Below are positions 25,663-33,626 of a stretch of 64,000 nt of DNA, piece after piece; the stretch's first letter is position 1, and each line of letters begins with the position of its first letter. Under the pieces are notes generated by a model that did not search any database, was not told the origin of the DNA, and saw nothing but the letters and a program-made list of their open reading frames with translations. The stretch spans positions 1 through 64,000 of IMG/VR virus record IMGVR_UViG_3300006947_000003; one strand, written 5' to 3'. Source of the stretch: a virus. Made by a program: the position numbers and the translations under genes.

Positions 25663-26217
25663 TTATGATCCTAAATATTCTACTGCCTTGATGACAGGGA
25701 CACCTGCTTGTAGTACCCTGGCCTCTCCGCCTACCTCAGGCAAGTTAACCACACAACCAAATGCTAATACATTAGCTCGCCATTCACGTTGTATGATATT
25801 AATAACAGCTAACGCAGTACCGCCTGTTGCTAGTAAGTCGTCTATTATAATAACATTCTCTCCGTCGTGGATAGAATCAGATTGTATTTCCAATGTTGCT
25901 GAACCGTATTCTAATTTAAATTCTTGTCCGTGTACAGCACCTGGAAGTTTGCCCTTTTTTCTAGCTAGTACTAATGGCACATTAAATCTATGTGCTAATA
26001 CACCGCCGAATATAAATCCCCTAGCATCAACGGCCACAATACGATCAACCTTATGTTTGTATTTTAGCATACGATCATACATAAAGTTTTGTGCTAATCT
26101 CAAACCAGGCCCATTACATAAACTAGAAGTATCTTTAAAGTCTACTCCCTTGACTGGCCAATCAGGATATGTTTTAATATAATCCTTAATTAGTTTTCTG
26201 TTTTTGCCATCAGCCAT
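25663..26217 (-). CDS. apt: Adenine phosphoribosyltransferase
   Basis: 184 aa, normal length. Converts adenine plus PRPP into AMP. The PRPP-binding loop VIIIDDLLATGGTA is intact, and AVDARGFIFGGVLA and ARKKGKLPG are the usual substrate loops. It overlaps the RuBisCO-like gene by 8 bases. Adenine is released when 5'-deoxyadenosine, the by-product of radical SAM reactions, is broken down by nucleosidases, so a salvage role next to so many radical SAM genes is sensible. Confidence 0.95.
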   Translation of the reverse strand: MADGKNRKLIKDYIKTYPDWPVKGVDFKDTSSLCNGPGLRLAQNFMYDRMLKYKHKVDRIVAVDARGFIFGGVLAHRFNVPLVLARKKGKLPGAVHGQEFKLEYGSATLEIQSDSIHDGENVIIIDDLLATGGTALAVINIIQREWRANVLAFGCVVNLPEVGGEARVLQAGVPVIKAVEYLGS

Positions 26218-27337
26218 TGTCGATAGCTTTCCTTAGTTCCTCTACACCTGCCCTAATACCTTTAGGGTGTGTGTGGATTGCGCCGCCTACATTTGCCATC
26301 CAGTCGTTGCCGAATTTTTCTCTAATAACAGGAATTAAATCCTTTGTCATGCCGCAACTAAATGCCGGAGTAAGATTTTGTTCTAAACAAACATTTTGAA
26401 TATTTTTAAGTTCTTCATACCCCATGTCCATATAGCCGCCGTACATACCAGCGTGAATTGTATCACATCCTATGAGGCCTGCTAACTTACACATAACTGC
26501 CCATTCAATTCTGTAGGCATTGTACTTGCTTGTAAGAACTTTATCGCCACTCTTTTGAAAGTGTATGAATGTTCCATTGTCTTCGTCTCTAATAGCCTTG
26601 TAAGCACCCATGCCACTCCAGAAGTTAATATGTACTCCCATACCTCCCCATCCACTAACAGTTCTTGCTTTGTCCATTAATGTGTGCGGATCTGAATTAA
26701 TACAATAACAATAAACAGTTTTAGATCCATCAATGATAGGCTGTACTATGCCGATCCTTTCTTCAAGGGTTAAACAAGCAGGGTTGCTCATAATCTCATC
26801 TTCTTTAATAAAATCAGTGCCGCCATCTACCATTTGTTGTACAATATCTTTTAATGTAGCAGGAGAAAGTCCTGTTTTTGGTTTAACAATAGTACCTAAT
26901 AACGGTTTATCATATTGTTGAACGTGATCTCTAAAGCCAGTGAGACCGTATGCTGGCGCTGATAAATCTGCTTTGACTCTATCAATATTAATATCAGTCC
27001 AATGACATTGCTGTATAATGTCAATGTCCATTTGCCCTCCCATCACAGTACACATTAGTTGAGCTATGCCATCTGCATACCAATCAATGTTTCTATAAGG
27101 CCAGGCAATTTCGACTACACCTGCTTGAACAACTGCTAAGTCATCTGGGTCAGCTATAATCTTAGCACTATGATTTTCCATCATTTCCGTTGTTTCATAT
27201 TTACTTCGCACAGACGGGTTACCGATACTTTGTCCTATTGCTAATCCTTCGGCCGCTTCTTTTAGTGTTGTTTTACTTTGTAAAAAGAAGTGACAGCTAA
27301 AGTGATCTTCGGGTTTATTTGCTCTATATATTTCCAT
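26210..27337 (-). CDS. RuBisCO-like protein (form IV-type, not a carboxylase)
   Basis: 375 aa, about 100 shorter than form I large subunit but with the full fold. By eye against spinach numbering: the active-site lysine K175 and K177 are kept (K152 and K154 in KPKTGLSP), as is the metal site carbamylated Lys, Asp, Glu (K178, D180 and E181 in DFIKEDE) and the H327 equivalent (H295). However, R295 (R to F), H294 (H to N), loop-6 K334 (K to Y) and one Gly of the 379-381 motif are changed. That combination fits a RuBisCO-like enolase or isomerase acting on sugar phosphates, as in methionine salvage. The start coincides with the predicted transcription start (leaderless). Followed by apt. Confidence 0.88.
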   Translation of the reverse strand: MEIYRANKPEDHFSCHFFLQSKTTLKEAAEGLAIGQSIGNPSVRSKYETTEMMENHSAKIIADPDDLAVVQAGVVEIAWPYRNIDWYADGIAQLMCTVMGGQMDIDIIQQCHWTDINIDRVKADLSAPAYGLTGFRDHVQQYDKPLLGTIVKPKTGLSPATLKDIVQQMVDGGTDFIKEDEIMSNPACLTLEERIGIVQPIIDGSKTVYCYCINSDPHTLMDKARTVSGWGGMGVHINFWSGMGAYKAIRDEDNGTFIHFQKSGDKVLTSKYNAYRIEWAVMCKLAGLIGCDTIHAGMYGGYMDMGYEELKNIQNVCLEQNLTPAFSCGMTKDLIPVIREKFGNDWMANVGGAIHTHPKGIRAGVEELRKAIDNG

Positions 27338-27343
27338 AATGTT

Positions 27344-27372
27344 ATTATACCTTCTTTAGTTCTGAATGTCAA
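27344..27372 (-). promoter_or_regulatory. Exact consensus sigma-70 promoter for the RuBisCO-like/apt/radical SAM unit
   Basis: Minus strand TTGACA (27372-27367), 17-bp spacer, TATAAT (27349-27344). It is embedded in the last codons of the cupin gene. The expected start site, 6-7 bases beyond TATAAT, falls at the A of the RuBisCO-like gene's ATG (27337), so that message would be leaderless. Confidence 0.9.
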
Positions 27373-27685
27373 ATGAATATTTGTCATCTGTGTTACAAAT
27401 ATCCTTTACTACTATTACTTTAATGTCTGTTAAAAATTCTACAATGCTTACTTCATAAGGTTCAATAACAAAAATATCATTTGCTTTCAAGTGTTTGCCG
27501 TTACAAATCATTTCGCCTTCTATAATAAATGTTACTTCTCGTTGTTCCTTATGAAAATGATCTTGGTGGAACTCACCTTTAGTGTGTGTATGATATGCTA
27601 CTTCAAAGTTGGCGGGCATTGCCGTTGTTGGAAAGTCCCCAACAAACCAACCTTTGAACATATCTTTAAAGTCAAATGTTTTCAT
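27356..27685 (-). CDS. Small cupin-domain protein
   Basis: 109 aa from ATG 27685, which follows an AGGAAA site right after the nucleotidyltransferase stop; an upstream ATG at 27736 would lie inside that gene. One cupin barrel with possible metal ligands: HTHTKGEFHQDHFHKEQ and then E in EVTFIIEGEM, followed by the G-x-H-L-x-A-x-D-x-x-x-I-x-P turn. Single-domain cupins include sugar epimerases and small dioxygenase-type enzymes. It is next to a sugar nucleotidyltransferase (possibly sugar chemistry) and just upstream of the RuBisCO-like gene; in Rhodospirillum rubrum a cupin works after a RuBisCO-like isomerase. Confidence 0.75.
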   Translation of the reverse strand: MKTFDFKDMFKGWFVGDFPTTAMPANFEVAYHTHTKGEFHQDHFHKEQREVTFIIEGEMICNGKHLKANDIFVIEPYEVSIVEFLTDIKVIVVKDICNTDDKYSFDIQN

Positions 27686-27686
27686 G

Positions 27687-28418
27687 TTATTTCCTGTAAT
27701 GCCTATGTGTATAATGTTGCCAATCGTGTTGTACACCTACAGGCCAAAATGTATTCGCATGTACTCGATCAACTCGGACATCATGTCCTTCTGTAATTAG
27801 TTCGTTATAAACCGCCGCAACATAATATTCTCCATATTCTGGTGGCTTACTTAATAATGTGTTAACACTATCGTTAAATACTTCACCGTTATGGAAATGA
27901 TAAAATCCAGTGGTAGCATTGTTCGTAGGAAGTCCTGCTGTTGTTTTTTCCGTACATAGATGAACCTTATCAGTATCACCTTCGGTATGAGCAAAACTAT
28001 GTCGTTCGGTATCTGTGTGATTATAAATTGCTATGTAACTAGACTCGGGGTTATTAGTTATTTTCTTTTGTAGGCTAGTAGTATCCCATTCAAACACTTG
28101 ATCGCAATTAACACTAATAAAAGGGTTGCTACTAGTCATTACTTCGCTACATTTTTGTAATGTTTCAGCCGCTCCTTGTGTTGTTTCCTCTATTGCTGTA
28201 ATACTACCCATACTTTCTAACAATGGTTTCATAAAAGGATGATCTTTAAGATGTTGCATTTTTACAACAAAATGCCAATCAGCGTCAGGCCACTCTAAAC
28301 TGTAATACACATTTTGTATCATAGTCGTGTTGCCAGTTCTAATTAAAGGCTTTGGGTAAAGATGTCCTTGTTCCTGGAAACGTGATCCAAGCCCTGCCAT
28401 TGCTACTACTATATTCAT
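27687..28418 (-). CDS. Sugar-phosphate nucleotidyltransferase
   Basis: 243 aa. The N-terminal signature MAGLGSRF...YPKPLI is the nucleotide-binding loop and catalytic Lys/Arg region of NTP-transferases, which activate a sugar-1-phosphate to NDP-sugar. NCDQVFEWD carries the metal-binding Asp. The C-terminal part is short, as in single-domain phage and archaeal forms. It forms an ATGA overlap with the small basic gene upstream and is followed two bases later by the cupin. It probably makes the sugar donor for the glycosyltransferases in this unit. Confidence 0.9.
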   Translation of the reverse strand: MNIVVAMAGLGSRFQEQGHLYPKPLIRTGNTTMIQNVYYSLEWPDADWHFVVKMQHLKDHPFMKPLLESMGSITAIEETTQGAAETLQKCSEVMTSSNPFISVNCDQVFEWDTTSLQKKITNNPESSYIAIYNHTDTERHSFAHTEGDTDKVHLCTEKTTAGLPTNNATTGFYHFHNGEVFNDSVNTLLSKPPEYGEYYVAAVYNELITEGHDVRVDRVHANTFWPVGVQHDWQHYTHRHYRK

Positions 28419-28549
28419 TTGTATATAAACGGATCCCGTTTTTTAATGTCTTTGAGTTTCTTTCTATATGCTCTTTCCATTTTAATTCTATCTACTATAT
28501 CAGTAAAGAATTTCTTAATACGTTTAAGTATTCGTTTAAGTATGTTCAT
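28415..28549 (-). CDS. Small basic protein (44 aa)
   Basis: 44 aa, about 40% Lys plus Arg, helical and amphipathic at the start (MNILKRILKRIKKFF). It is too short for most gene callers but its stop forms an ATGA with the nucleotidyltransferase start, its ATG follows an AGGAGA site, and it overlaps the previous gene by 14 bases like every other gene here. It might bind nucleic acid or membrane, or be a small peptide substrate. No family known. Confidence 0.6.
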   Translation of the reverse strand: MNILKRILKRIKKFFTDIVDRIKMERAYRKKLKDIKKRDPFIYK

Positions 28550-29312
28550 TAGACTCTCCTATTTGTTTTATTACAAAGTTTGCTATATGTTTATATCCCA
28601 TTTTATTAGGATGTCGACACTTTAAGACTAAGTCTGGTGTGACAATTGGATTAATTTGTTCTATAAAGGATGGCACATAGTATTTAATATTTTTTGTGAG
28701 TTGGGGGTTGTAGTTATGACTGCTAGTATTAAACTCAGGTATGTCTAATGCTAGGAACTGGTGTAGTTCAATATTATTTGCTTTACATATCTCTTGTAAT
28801 CCCCACATAAAATTTCTGGTTATTGGTACATCTACATCTGGATGTTTTAACATTGTTATTGTCTTATGAAGTTTTTTTGGTTCTTTTACATTACGAAGTA
28901 TGTCTGATCTGTCTACGTCACTAGCGTCCATATTGGCACTATGTGACCATGCCCAATATTGCCTGTCAGTCCAATTGAATTCACTAACACCATTTTCAGA
29001 CCATACCTCTGTTGGAATAGGAATCTCTGTGCGTTCAGCACTTGACCAAGCAACTATAATAACAACTTTAGATAAGTCACCATTGTAGTCTTGTATAAAT
29101 TCTATAGTTCTTCTGTACATTCTAGCGTTACTGCCGCCGCCTCTACCGTCATTAATTAGTTGAGGTATATTGTAATGTTCTTTAACATGCCAAGGCCATG
29201 TGTTATAAAATTTATAACTCTGTTCATCGCTAGGATGATCTGCGTGTTCCAGTCCTTCGCCGTAAGTCCAGCTATCACCTGTTGTATATAAAAGTGTTTT
29301 ATCTTGCATCAT
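28536..29312 (-). CDS. SGNH/GDSL-type hydrolase-like protein
   Basis: 258 aa. Block I is TTGDSWTYGEG (candidate nucleophile S14), block II GRGGGSNARM, block III near VAWSSAERTE and block V CRHPNKMGYKHIA with a His. The usual Asp three residues before that His (DxxH) is absent. SGNH enzymes are esterases or acyltransferases acting on sugars or lipids. One of three such genes between 28.5 and 31.2 kb. It overlaps the next SGNH gene upstream by 14 bases. Confidence 0.8.
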   Translation of the reverse strand: MMQDKTLLYTTGDSWTYGEGLEHADHPSDEQSYKFYNTWPWHVKEHYNIPQLINDGRGGGSNARMYRRTIEFIQDYNGDLSKVVIIVAWSSAERTEIPIPTEVWSENGVSEFNWTDRQYWAWSHSANMDASDVDRSDILRNVKEPKKLHKTITMLKHPDVDVPITRNFMWGLQEICKANNIELHQFLALDIPEFNTSSHNYNPQLTKNIKYYVPSFIEQINPIVTPDLVLKCRHPNKMGYKHIANFVIKQIGESNEHT

Positions 29313-30036
29313 ACCATTTCATAATATTGTTAAAAACTACTCTATGCCCTGTGTGATTAAAATGACCACTACCTAGTGAGTCTGGGTAATCTTCACTTAA
29401 TGCTCCAAAGGTTGCTTGAATTGAATTATCTTTAAATGTGTTTTCTAGTTCAGCCCATTCAGTAAGCAACAACCAGTTGTTAGTTTTTTCTTTAAGTCTG
29501 TGTAATTGTGTAGCAAGTAAACTAAAATCTACATGTCGTTTTACTTTACTATCGTGTACTAATTTAATGTACTGATCAAGTGCTGTTATCCTAGACTTTG
29601 GTTCTCTAGATAACGACTGACTAGCCCCTAATTTGTCTTGGGCATGTAATAATAAATTACTACAGGTTTCTGATTGGATTGTATTGTTAGGAGAGAACGG
29701 TAACTTAGTTAAAAGAAATTGATCATAATCCTCATAATTGAGTTCTTCAATACTTATGTTGTGCTTGTTGTTGTATACAATGCCGGGTCGTAGCCAATGT
29801 AATCTATCTTCGTTAGTAGTACTTATAATATAAAATGCATCTTTGTCAAAATTATCAACTATCCATTTAACCATTAAACTAATAGAAAAATTACAGCAAC
29901 CAGGTCTGGCTAAACTTGTTAATGTAGCGTTGAGATGTTCTGCTACTCTAACAGGATACGATACTTCAAATCTATCTTTTCCCAATCCCATGCCGCATGG
30001 GAAACTATCCCCGCAACTAATTATATTTTTTACCAT
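29299..30036 (-). CDS. SGNH/GDSL-type hydrolase-like protein
   Basis: 245 aa. Starts ISCGDSFPCG (S11 candidate nucleophile), with ARPGCCNFSI as a block-II-like segment, STTNEDRLHW as block III (with Asn) and SGHFNHTGHRV as block V. The C-terminal DxxH Asp is not at the normal spacing. Very diverged from the other two SGNH genes. Substrate unknown, probably an O-acyl group on a glycan. Confidence 0.75.
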   Translation of the reverse strand: MVKNIISCGDSFPCGMGLGKDRFEVSYPVRVAEHLNATLTSLARPGCCNFSISLMVKWIVDNFDKDAFYIISTTNEDRLHWLRPGIVYNNKHNISIEELNYEDYDQFLLTKLPFSPNNTIQSETCSNLLLHAQDKLGASQSLSREPKSRITALDQYIKLVHDSKVKRHVDFSLLATQLHRLKEKTNNWLLLTEWAELENTFKDNSIQATFGALSEDYPDSLGSGHFNHTGHRVVFNNIMKWYDAR

Positions 30037-30360
30037 TTAAAATACTCCGTCTGTGTGTGGTGTTGAGGCATTGTTTAATTTGTTTTCTAATTCTTGTTTA
30101 GACGATCCAACAGCCTGTAAGGCCTCTTCGCATGTTGCTGGAAGGCGTTTACCGTTGTACGTATCGTCGTATGCTTTCCAGAATGCTGATTGAATATTTT
30201 CCTCTACGTCATTTTCTTTCATAACTATTGTCATCTTATCTTTAAACTTTTCTAATTTTGGTAAGTCTTCTTCGCATACTTGTACAATACCACCCGCGGC
30301 TGCGCCAACGAACATTGCGGCAATCACATTTGGTATAGCATTAAGAAACAGTTCTACCAT
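30037..30360 (-). CDS. Unknown small protein with an N-terminal membrane segment
   Basis: 107 aa. Residues about 4-27 (LFLNAIPNVIAAMFVGAAAGGIV) are a good transmembrane helix. The rest is charged and helical. Its ribosome binding site AAGGAAC precedes ATG 30360. Located between two SGNH genes, it may anchor one of them at the membrane. No family recognised. Confidence 0.65.
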   Translation of the reverse strand: MVELFLNAIPNVIAAMFVGAAAGGIVQVCEEDLPKLEKFKDKMTIVMKENDVEENIQSAFWKAYDDTYNGKRLPATCEEALQAVGSSKQELENKLNNASTPHTDGVF

Positions 30361-31220
30361 TTTAGTTCCTTTTTAATATATTTTTCAAGTTTGTCGGCCC
30401 ATAGTGTATGACCTAATTCGTTAGGATGTTGCCCAATAATTGTTGAATCTAATCCTCTATCTTTTAAGAAACCAAAAAAACTATCTGATAGAAATGTTTT
30501 TTGATCTAAACATTCCCACATAGTCTTATTCATCTCGTTGCCGTAATGATGATGGCGCCCAGGGTGGTTCTCTCCTAATTCTGCTTTTTTAAATTGGTCA
30601 TTTATATAACCAGAGTTTTTATAATCTACAAAAGTATCAATATCCTCATCTGCTCCGTGTATACCTACTCCTCTATCGTAGAATGCTTGGAACATTAATA
30701 ATTTAATATTATGTACTTTACATAAGTTTTCCATTGCTGTTAATTGATGAACATATCTGTTTAATGCTTCACGCTCGTCCCATAGATACGTTACATATTG
30801 TTTAAAGAATTCGTTCATACCTGGCTGATGATAATCATGACCTGCTTGTTGCGGCCATATAGTTGTCCAGTTGCTAGTTCCTTTTTTGTATGGATCTGTA
30901 TAGAAAAAGTCTTTGCGCTCTGGACTAGTCCATCCAACAATGATAGCAAGGTCGCAACAGTCTTTATTTTGACCAATGTAGTTTTCATACAACCAACTTT
31001 CGGTGTGTCTTACTATACGATCGTTACTAGCCGCCGGGTAAGATATATTAGTTAATCCCATGCCTAACCTTTTAGCAAGTATTGTTGGCCAAATTTTAGG
31101 AATACGATAACTGTTATTTTTTACGTCCCAGTCAGCAACTGCTGTAGGCAATTTTGGATCTTTAATCTCAGATCCAAATGACCAGCTGTCGCCCGCTACT
31201 AATAACTCACTCATATTCAT
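30354..31220 (-). CDS. SGNH/GDSL-type hydrolase-like protein
   Basis: 288 aa. LLVAGDSWSFGSE gives block I (S12), YPAASNDRI block II with Asn, VGWTSPERKDF block III, and GQHPNELGHTLWA block V with His. As in the other two, the Asp of the catalytic Asp-His pair is missing at its usual place. Two start codons (31220 and 31214) are possible; both overlap the upstream stop. The three SGNH genes are similar in layout, suggesting duplication and divergence. Confidence 0.8.
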   Translation of the reverse strand: MNMSELLVAGDSWSFGSEIKDPKLPTAVADWDVKNNSYRIPKIWPTILAKRLGMGLTNISYPAASNDRIVRHTESWLYENYIGQNKDCCDLAIIVGWTSPERKDFFYTDPYKKGTSNWTTIWPQQAGHDYHQPGMNEFFKQYVTYLWDEREALNRYVHQLTAMENLCKVHNIKLLMFQAFYDRGVGIHGADEDIDTFVDYKNSGYINDQFKKAELGENHPGRHHHYGNEMNKTMWECLDQKTFLSDSFFGFLKDRGLDSTIIGQHPNELGHTLWADKLEKYIKKELKW

Positions 31221-31647
31221 ATCCTAGTTTAGTATTATATTCTTTAAACATTTTTAATATATTGGGTTTTAATTCTTTCATAACATCATTTTCTTTATAA
31301 CGAGATTTTTCTTTGTGCTCTGGGTAAAATTTTTCGCCAGTTAGTTGTTGTATGTAATTAGCTGTTGTTTCCATGCTGTTGTAGTGAAAGCGTTTACAGT
31401 TACTAGGAATATCAGGAATATCAGGAACAACAACTTTATCTAAAAATTTCTTTTGTATTAGACCGCTATCATGCCATTGATCAAAGAATATTCTAAAGCA
31501 ATCTTTGTATACAATAAAACTATGTAATGCTGTATTAGTATCTGATTCTATTGTAGCGTGTTTGTGATTTTTAAATCCGTACAGCATTTCTTCGTCTGCG
31601 CCTGAGATATTATAATAACAAAATAAGCCAACGGTGCTAATAATCAT
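31207..31647 (-). CDS. Unknown protein
   Basis: 146 aa from ATG 31647, which overlaps the previous stop as TAATG; an ATG at 31674 would add nine residues inside the previous gene. It begins with a hydrophobic stretch (MIISTVGLFCYYNISG) that may be a strand rather than a signal peptide. The rest is mixed helical with a Pro-rich DIPDIP repeat encoded by a 10-base tandem. No family recognised. In the glycan-type gene cluster. Confidence 0.6.
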   Translation of the reverse strand: MIISTVGLFCYYNISGADEEMLYGFKNHKHATIESDTNTALHSFIVYKDCFRIFFDQWHDSGLIQKKFLDKVVVPDIPDIPSNCKRFHYNSMETTANYIQQLTGEKFYPEHKEKSRYKENDVMKELKPNILKMFKEYNTKLGYEYE

Positions 31648-32369
31648 TAATACGCATCTCTTATTGTTTGCCAATCTAATACAGGATCTAAGTCAACTAC
31701 TGATGTACGCCAGAGTGTTTCGCCTAATTGGGGATTAAGTTGTATCATTCTTAAATTGTATTTTTGTCCTAATTGATACATTATTGTTCCTGGTGAATAC
31801 ATAGTATCTTCTGGGTCTATGTTACCACCAGTTATACATGTTTGTTGTTTTTGCATTAATGTCCAATTATAATACCTGTAACTATCACTAACAATGTCCA
31901 TAGCATGACTATTACCCCAGTATATTATATCACTAAAGCCATGTGTAGCAAAGTCGGTTAATACTAATCCATTGTTGCCTATGCTATAGTATATGCTTCG
32001 ATCAATTACATCTGTATATGTCCAACGCTTGTGTACTGGTATTAGTAAATCAAATCTACATTTAATTACAATGTCGTATCTAAAGTTATTTTTAATTTCG
32101 TGTTGCCTTTTAAGCCAATTGGATTGCTGTATACTGTATAACATATTGCCACAAAAGCCTTTGTGTTTCCATGGTGTTTCTACAAATGACTCAACGGGAT
32201 CTAAAAGTTCGTTAAGTTGTGCCCAGTCTTCTTCGGGCTGGTCATCGTCCCAAGCATGATAAAAATGATCTGCTTTTATGTTTTCAAAAAACTTTAACAA
32301 GTAAGGAACAGCTCGTAGTCCAGTTCTTAATTGCCCGCTCCAACATATAGCAATTTTAGGTGATCTCAT
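31647..32369 (-). CDS. Glycosyltransferase-like protein, SGQLR family
   Basis: 240 aa. Starts KIAICWSGQLRTG and has YDIVIKCRFDLL in the middle, where GT-like enzymes have a substrate or metal site. The gene at 32356-33189 has the same two landmarks (VCVSGQLRGRYEE and YDLCVRMRFDNY). I read them as paralogous glycosyltransferase-like proteins widespread in marine phages. Function inferred from these features and neighbours only. Confidence 0.6.
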   Translation of the reverse strand: MRSPKIAICWSGQLRTGLRAVPYLLKFFENIKADHFYHAWDDDQPEEDWAQLNELLDPVESFVETPWKHKGFCGNMLYSIQQSNWLKRQHEIKNNFRYDIVIKCRFDLLIPVHKRWTYTDVIDRSIYYSIGNNGLVLTDFATHGFSDIIYWGNSHAMDIVSDSYRYYNWTLMQKQQTCITGGNIDPEDTMYSPGTIMYQLGQKYNLRMIQLNPQLGETLWRTSVVDLDPVLDWQTIRDAY

Positions 32370-33189
32370 GGGAACCTCCGCTGTAATGGTTTTCTTCTCG
32401 TTTTAATTTTATAGGCATGTATGTTTGCTTAGGTTTAATATGGTTTGCTTTTATATGAAATGATAAAACGTGTTCAGGCCCGTATGCTTCTTGCCTGCCT
32501 AAATCAAACCATTCTCGTTTATACTTTGGAATACAACTATAAAAATCACAAATACGATCATAATCAAAACTAGGAGCTGACCAGTAAACATCACTACATC
32601 TGTATCTATGAAAATCGTCAAACGTTTGATGTATTACATTAACGTTGCCTAATGCTATTGGTGACAACCTATATTCTTCTTCAACAATCTTGCCTAATGC
32701 TATTGGCTGAAAGCGTTCTCCTTCAGCCGTGATGTCTAATGCTGGCGGTGACATCTTATATTCTTCTTCAACATAGTTGTCAAATCTCATTCTAACACAC
32801 AAATCATATTCCATAGCAAACTCGCGTTCGTACTGTTGCTTTAAATGGCAAGCCATCATTACACCATAAAACTGGCTATGATAATTAGGGTCAAATACTG
32901 CCCATTCGTGTTGATCCTTACCTCTGTTAACAAAGTCAATGGGATCTTCAACTAATATTTTTTTAGGTTTTAATAATCTCTTAACTATATTAAGTTCTGT
33001 ATTACTGTGAACTTTTTCTTCGTTATCGTTATTAGCGTGTGCTACTTTATTTGGCGCTGTAGAGTTAGTCCACGTATGTACAAAATAGTCTACTTCGTCG
33101 GTGAGTGGGTCAAACATTTTCTCCCAACTAGGAATACATTCTTCGTATCTTCCTCTTAACTGGCCACTGACACAAACTGCTATTTTCAT
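32356..33189 (-). CDS. Glycosyltransferase-like protein, SGQLR family (with internal duplication)
   Basis: 277 aa. Has MKIAVCVSGQLRG and YDLCVRMRFDNY, as in its neighbour. Between residues about 139 and 179 it contains a partial duplication: VEEEYKMSPPALDI followed 29 residues later by VEEEYRLSPIALGN, and the DNA shows the repeats. The C-terminal part contains an LSFH and a KREENHYSG tail. Overlaps both neighbours by 4 and 14 bases. Confidence 0.6.
   Translation of the reverse strand: MKIAVCVSGQLRGRYEECIPSWEKMFDPLTDEVDYFVHTWTNSTAPNKVAHANNDNEEKVHSNTELNIVKRLLKPKKILVEDPIDFVNRGKDQHEWAVFDPNYHSQFYGVMMACHLKQQYEREFAMEYDLCVRMRFDNYVEEEYKMSPPALDITAEGERFQPIALGKIVEEEYRLSPIALGNVNVIHQTFDDFHRYRCSDVYWSAPSFDYDRICDFYSCIPKYKREWFDLGRQEAYGPEHVLSFHIKANHIKPKQTYMPIKLKREENHYSGGSHEIT
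32645..32773 (-). repeat. In-frame duplication inside the SGQLR-type gene
   Basis: TTGCCTAATGCTATTGG occurs at 32645-32661 and 32690-32706; a 36-bp segment at 32651-32686 recurs at 32738-32773 with few differences, an 87-bp (29-codon) period. It preserves the reading frame and duplicates the EEEY-x-x-SP-x-AL motif. Confidence 0.85.
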
Positions 33190-33626
33190 TCTATAACTCC
33201 GATGTAATCACTACAAATACCGTAGCAATCTTTATATATTTTTAATTCTTCTGCTGTAGGTCTTTCCATATGACAAACAACTGACTTAGGACCATACTTG
33301 TTATAATCTGAATGTGTCCAAATATAACCATGGTTTGTTAATGTAACATCGTCTCCTTGGTGCCAAAAACAATTAATGCCTTCGTTGGTCATATACTCTA
33401 GTGCTTGTATGTCTTTAGCGTGGCACCATAACCCCTTCATTTTTAGCATATTCTTGTTAACTGATGCTATAGGGCTATCGTGTCCTAGTTGAACCATACC
33501 GTTGCTATACCACACATCTATTTCAACATCATATCCTTCTGCTAGTGCTTCAAAAATATAATGTGGGCTGTTTTCCCTTTTAGGATTTGGCCCAAATAAA
33601 TTACCTCTATGACTTATCTTTCTCAT
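33186..33626 (-). CDS. PLC-like/glycerophosphodiester phosphodiesterase-type protein
   Basis: 146 aa, shorter than usual GDPD enzymes. It has ISHRGN (catalytic His), then a RENSP motif, YDVEIDVW (E-x-D metal ligands) and VQLGHDSP (second His). These are the GDPD/PI-PLC TIM-barrel landmarks; the C-terminal half of the barrel is missing, so activity is uncertain. It could remove glycerol from a glycerophospho-glycan. It overlaps the Fpr gene. Confidence 0.75.
   Translation of the reverse strand: MRKISHRGNLFGPNPKRENSPHYIFEALAEGYDVEIDVWYSNGMVQLGHDSPIASVNKNMLKMKGLWCHAKDIQALEYMTNEGINCFWHQGDDVTLTNHGYIWTHSDYNKYGPKSVVCHMERPTAEELKIYKDCYGICSDYIGVIE

Noticed and set aside
26210-27337. Carbon-fixing RuBisCO large subunit
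   Set aside because: Loop-6 Lys, R295 and H294 equivalents are replaced by Tyr, Phe and Asn, so a form IV-type RuBisCO-like protein is the better call.
28255-28275. Further copy of the GTTGTA/TACAAC hairpin
   Set aside because: The left arm has a mismatch (GTTGCA) and it lies inside a coding region.
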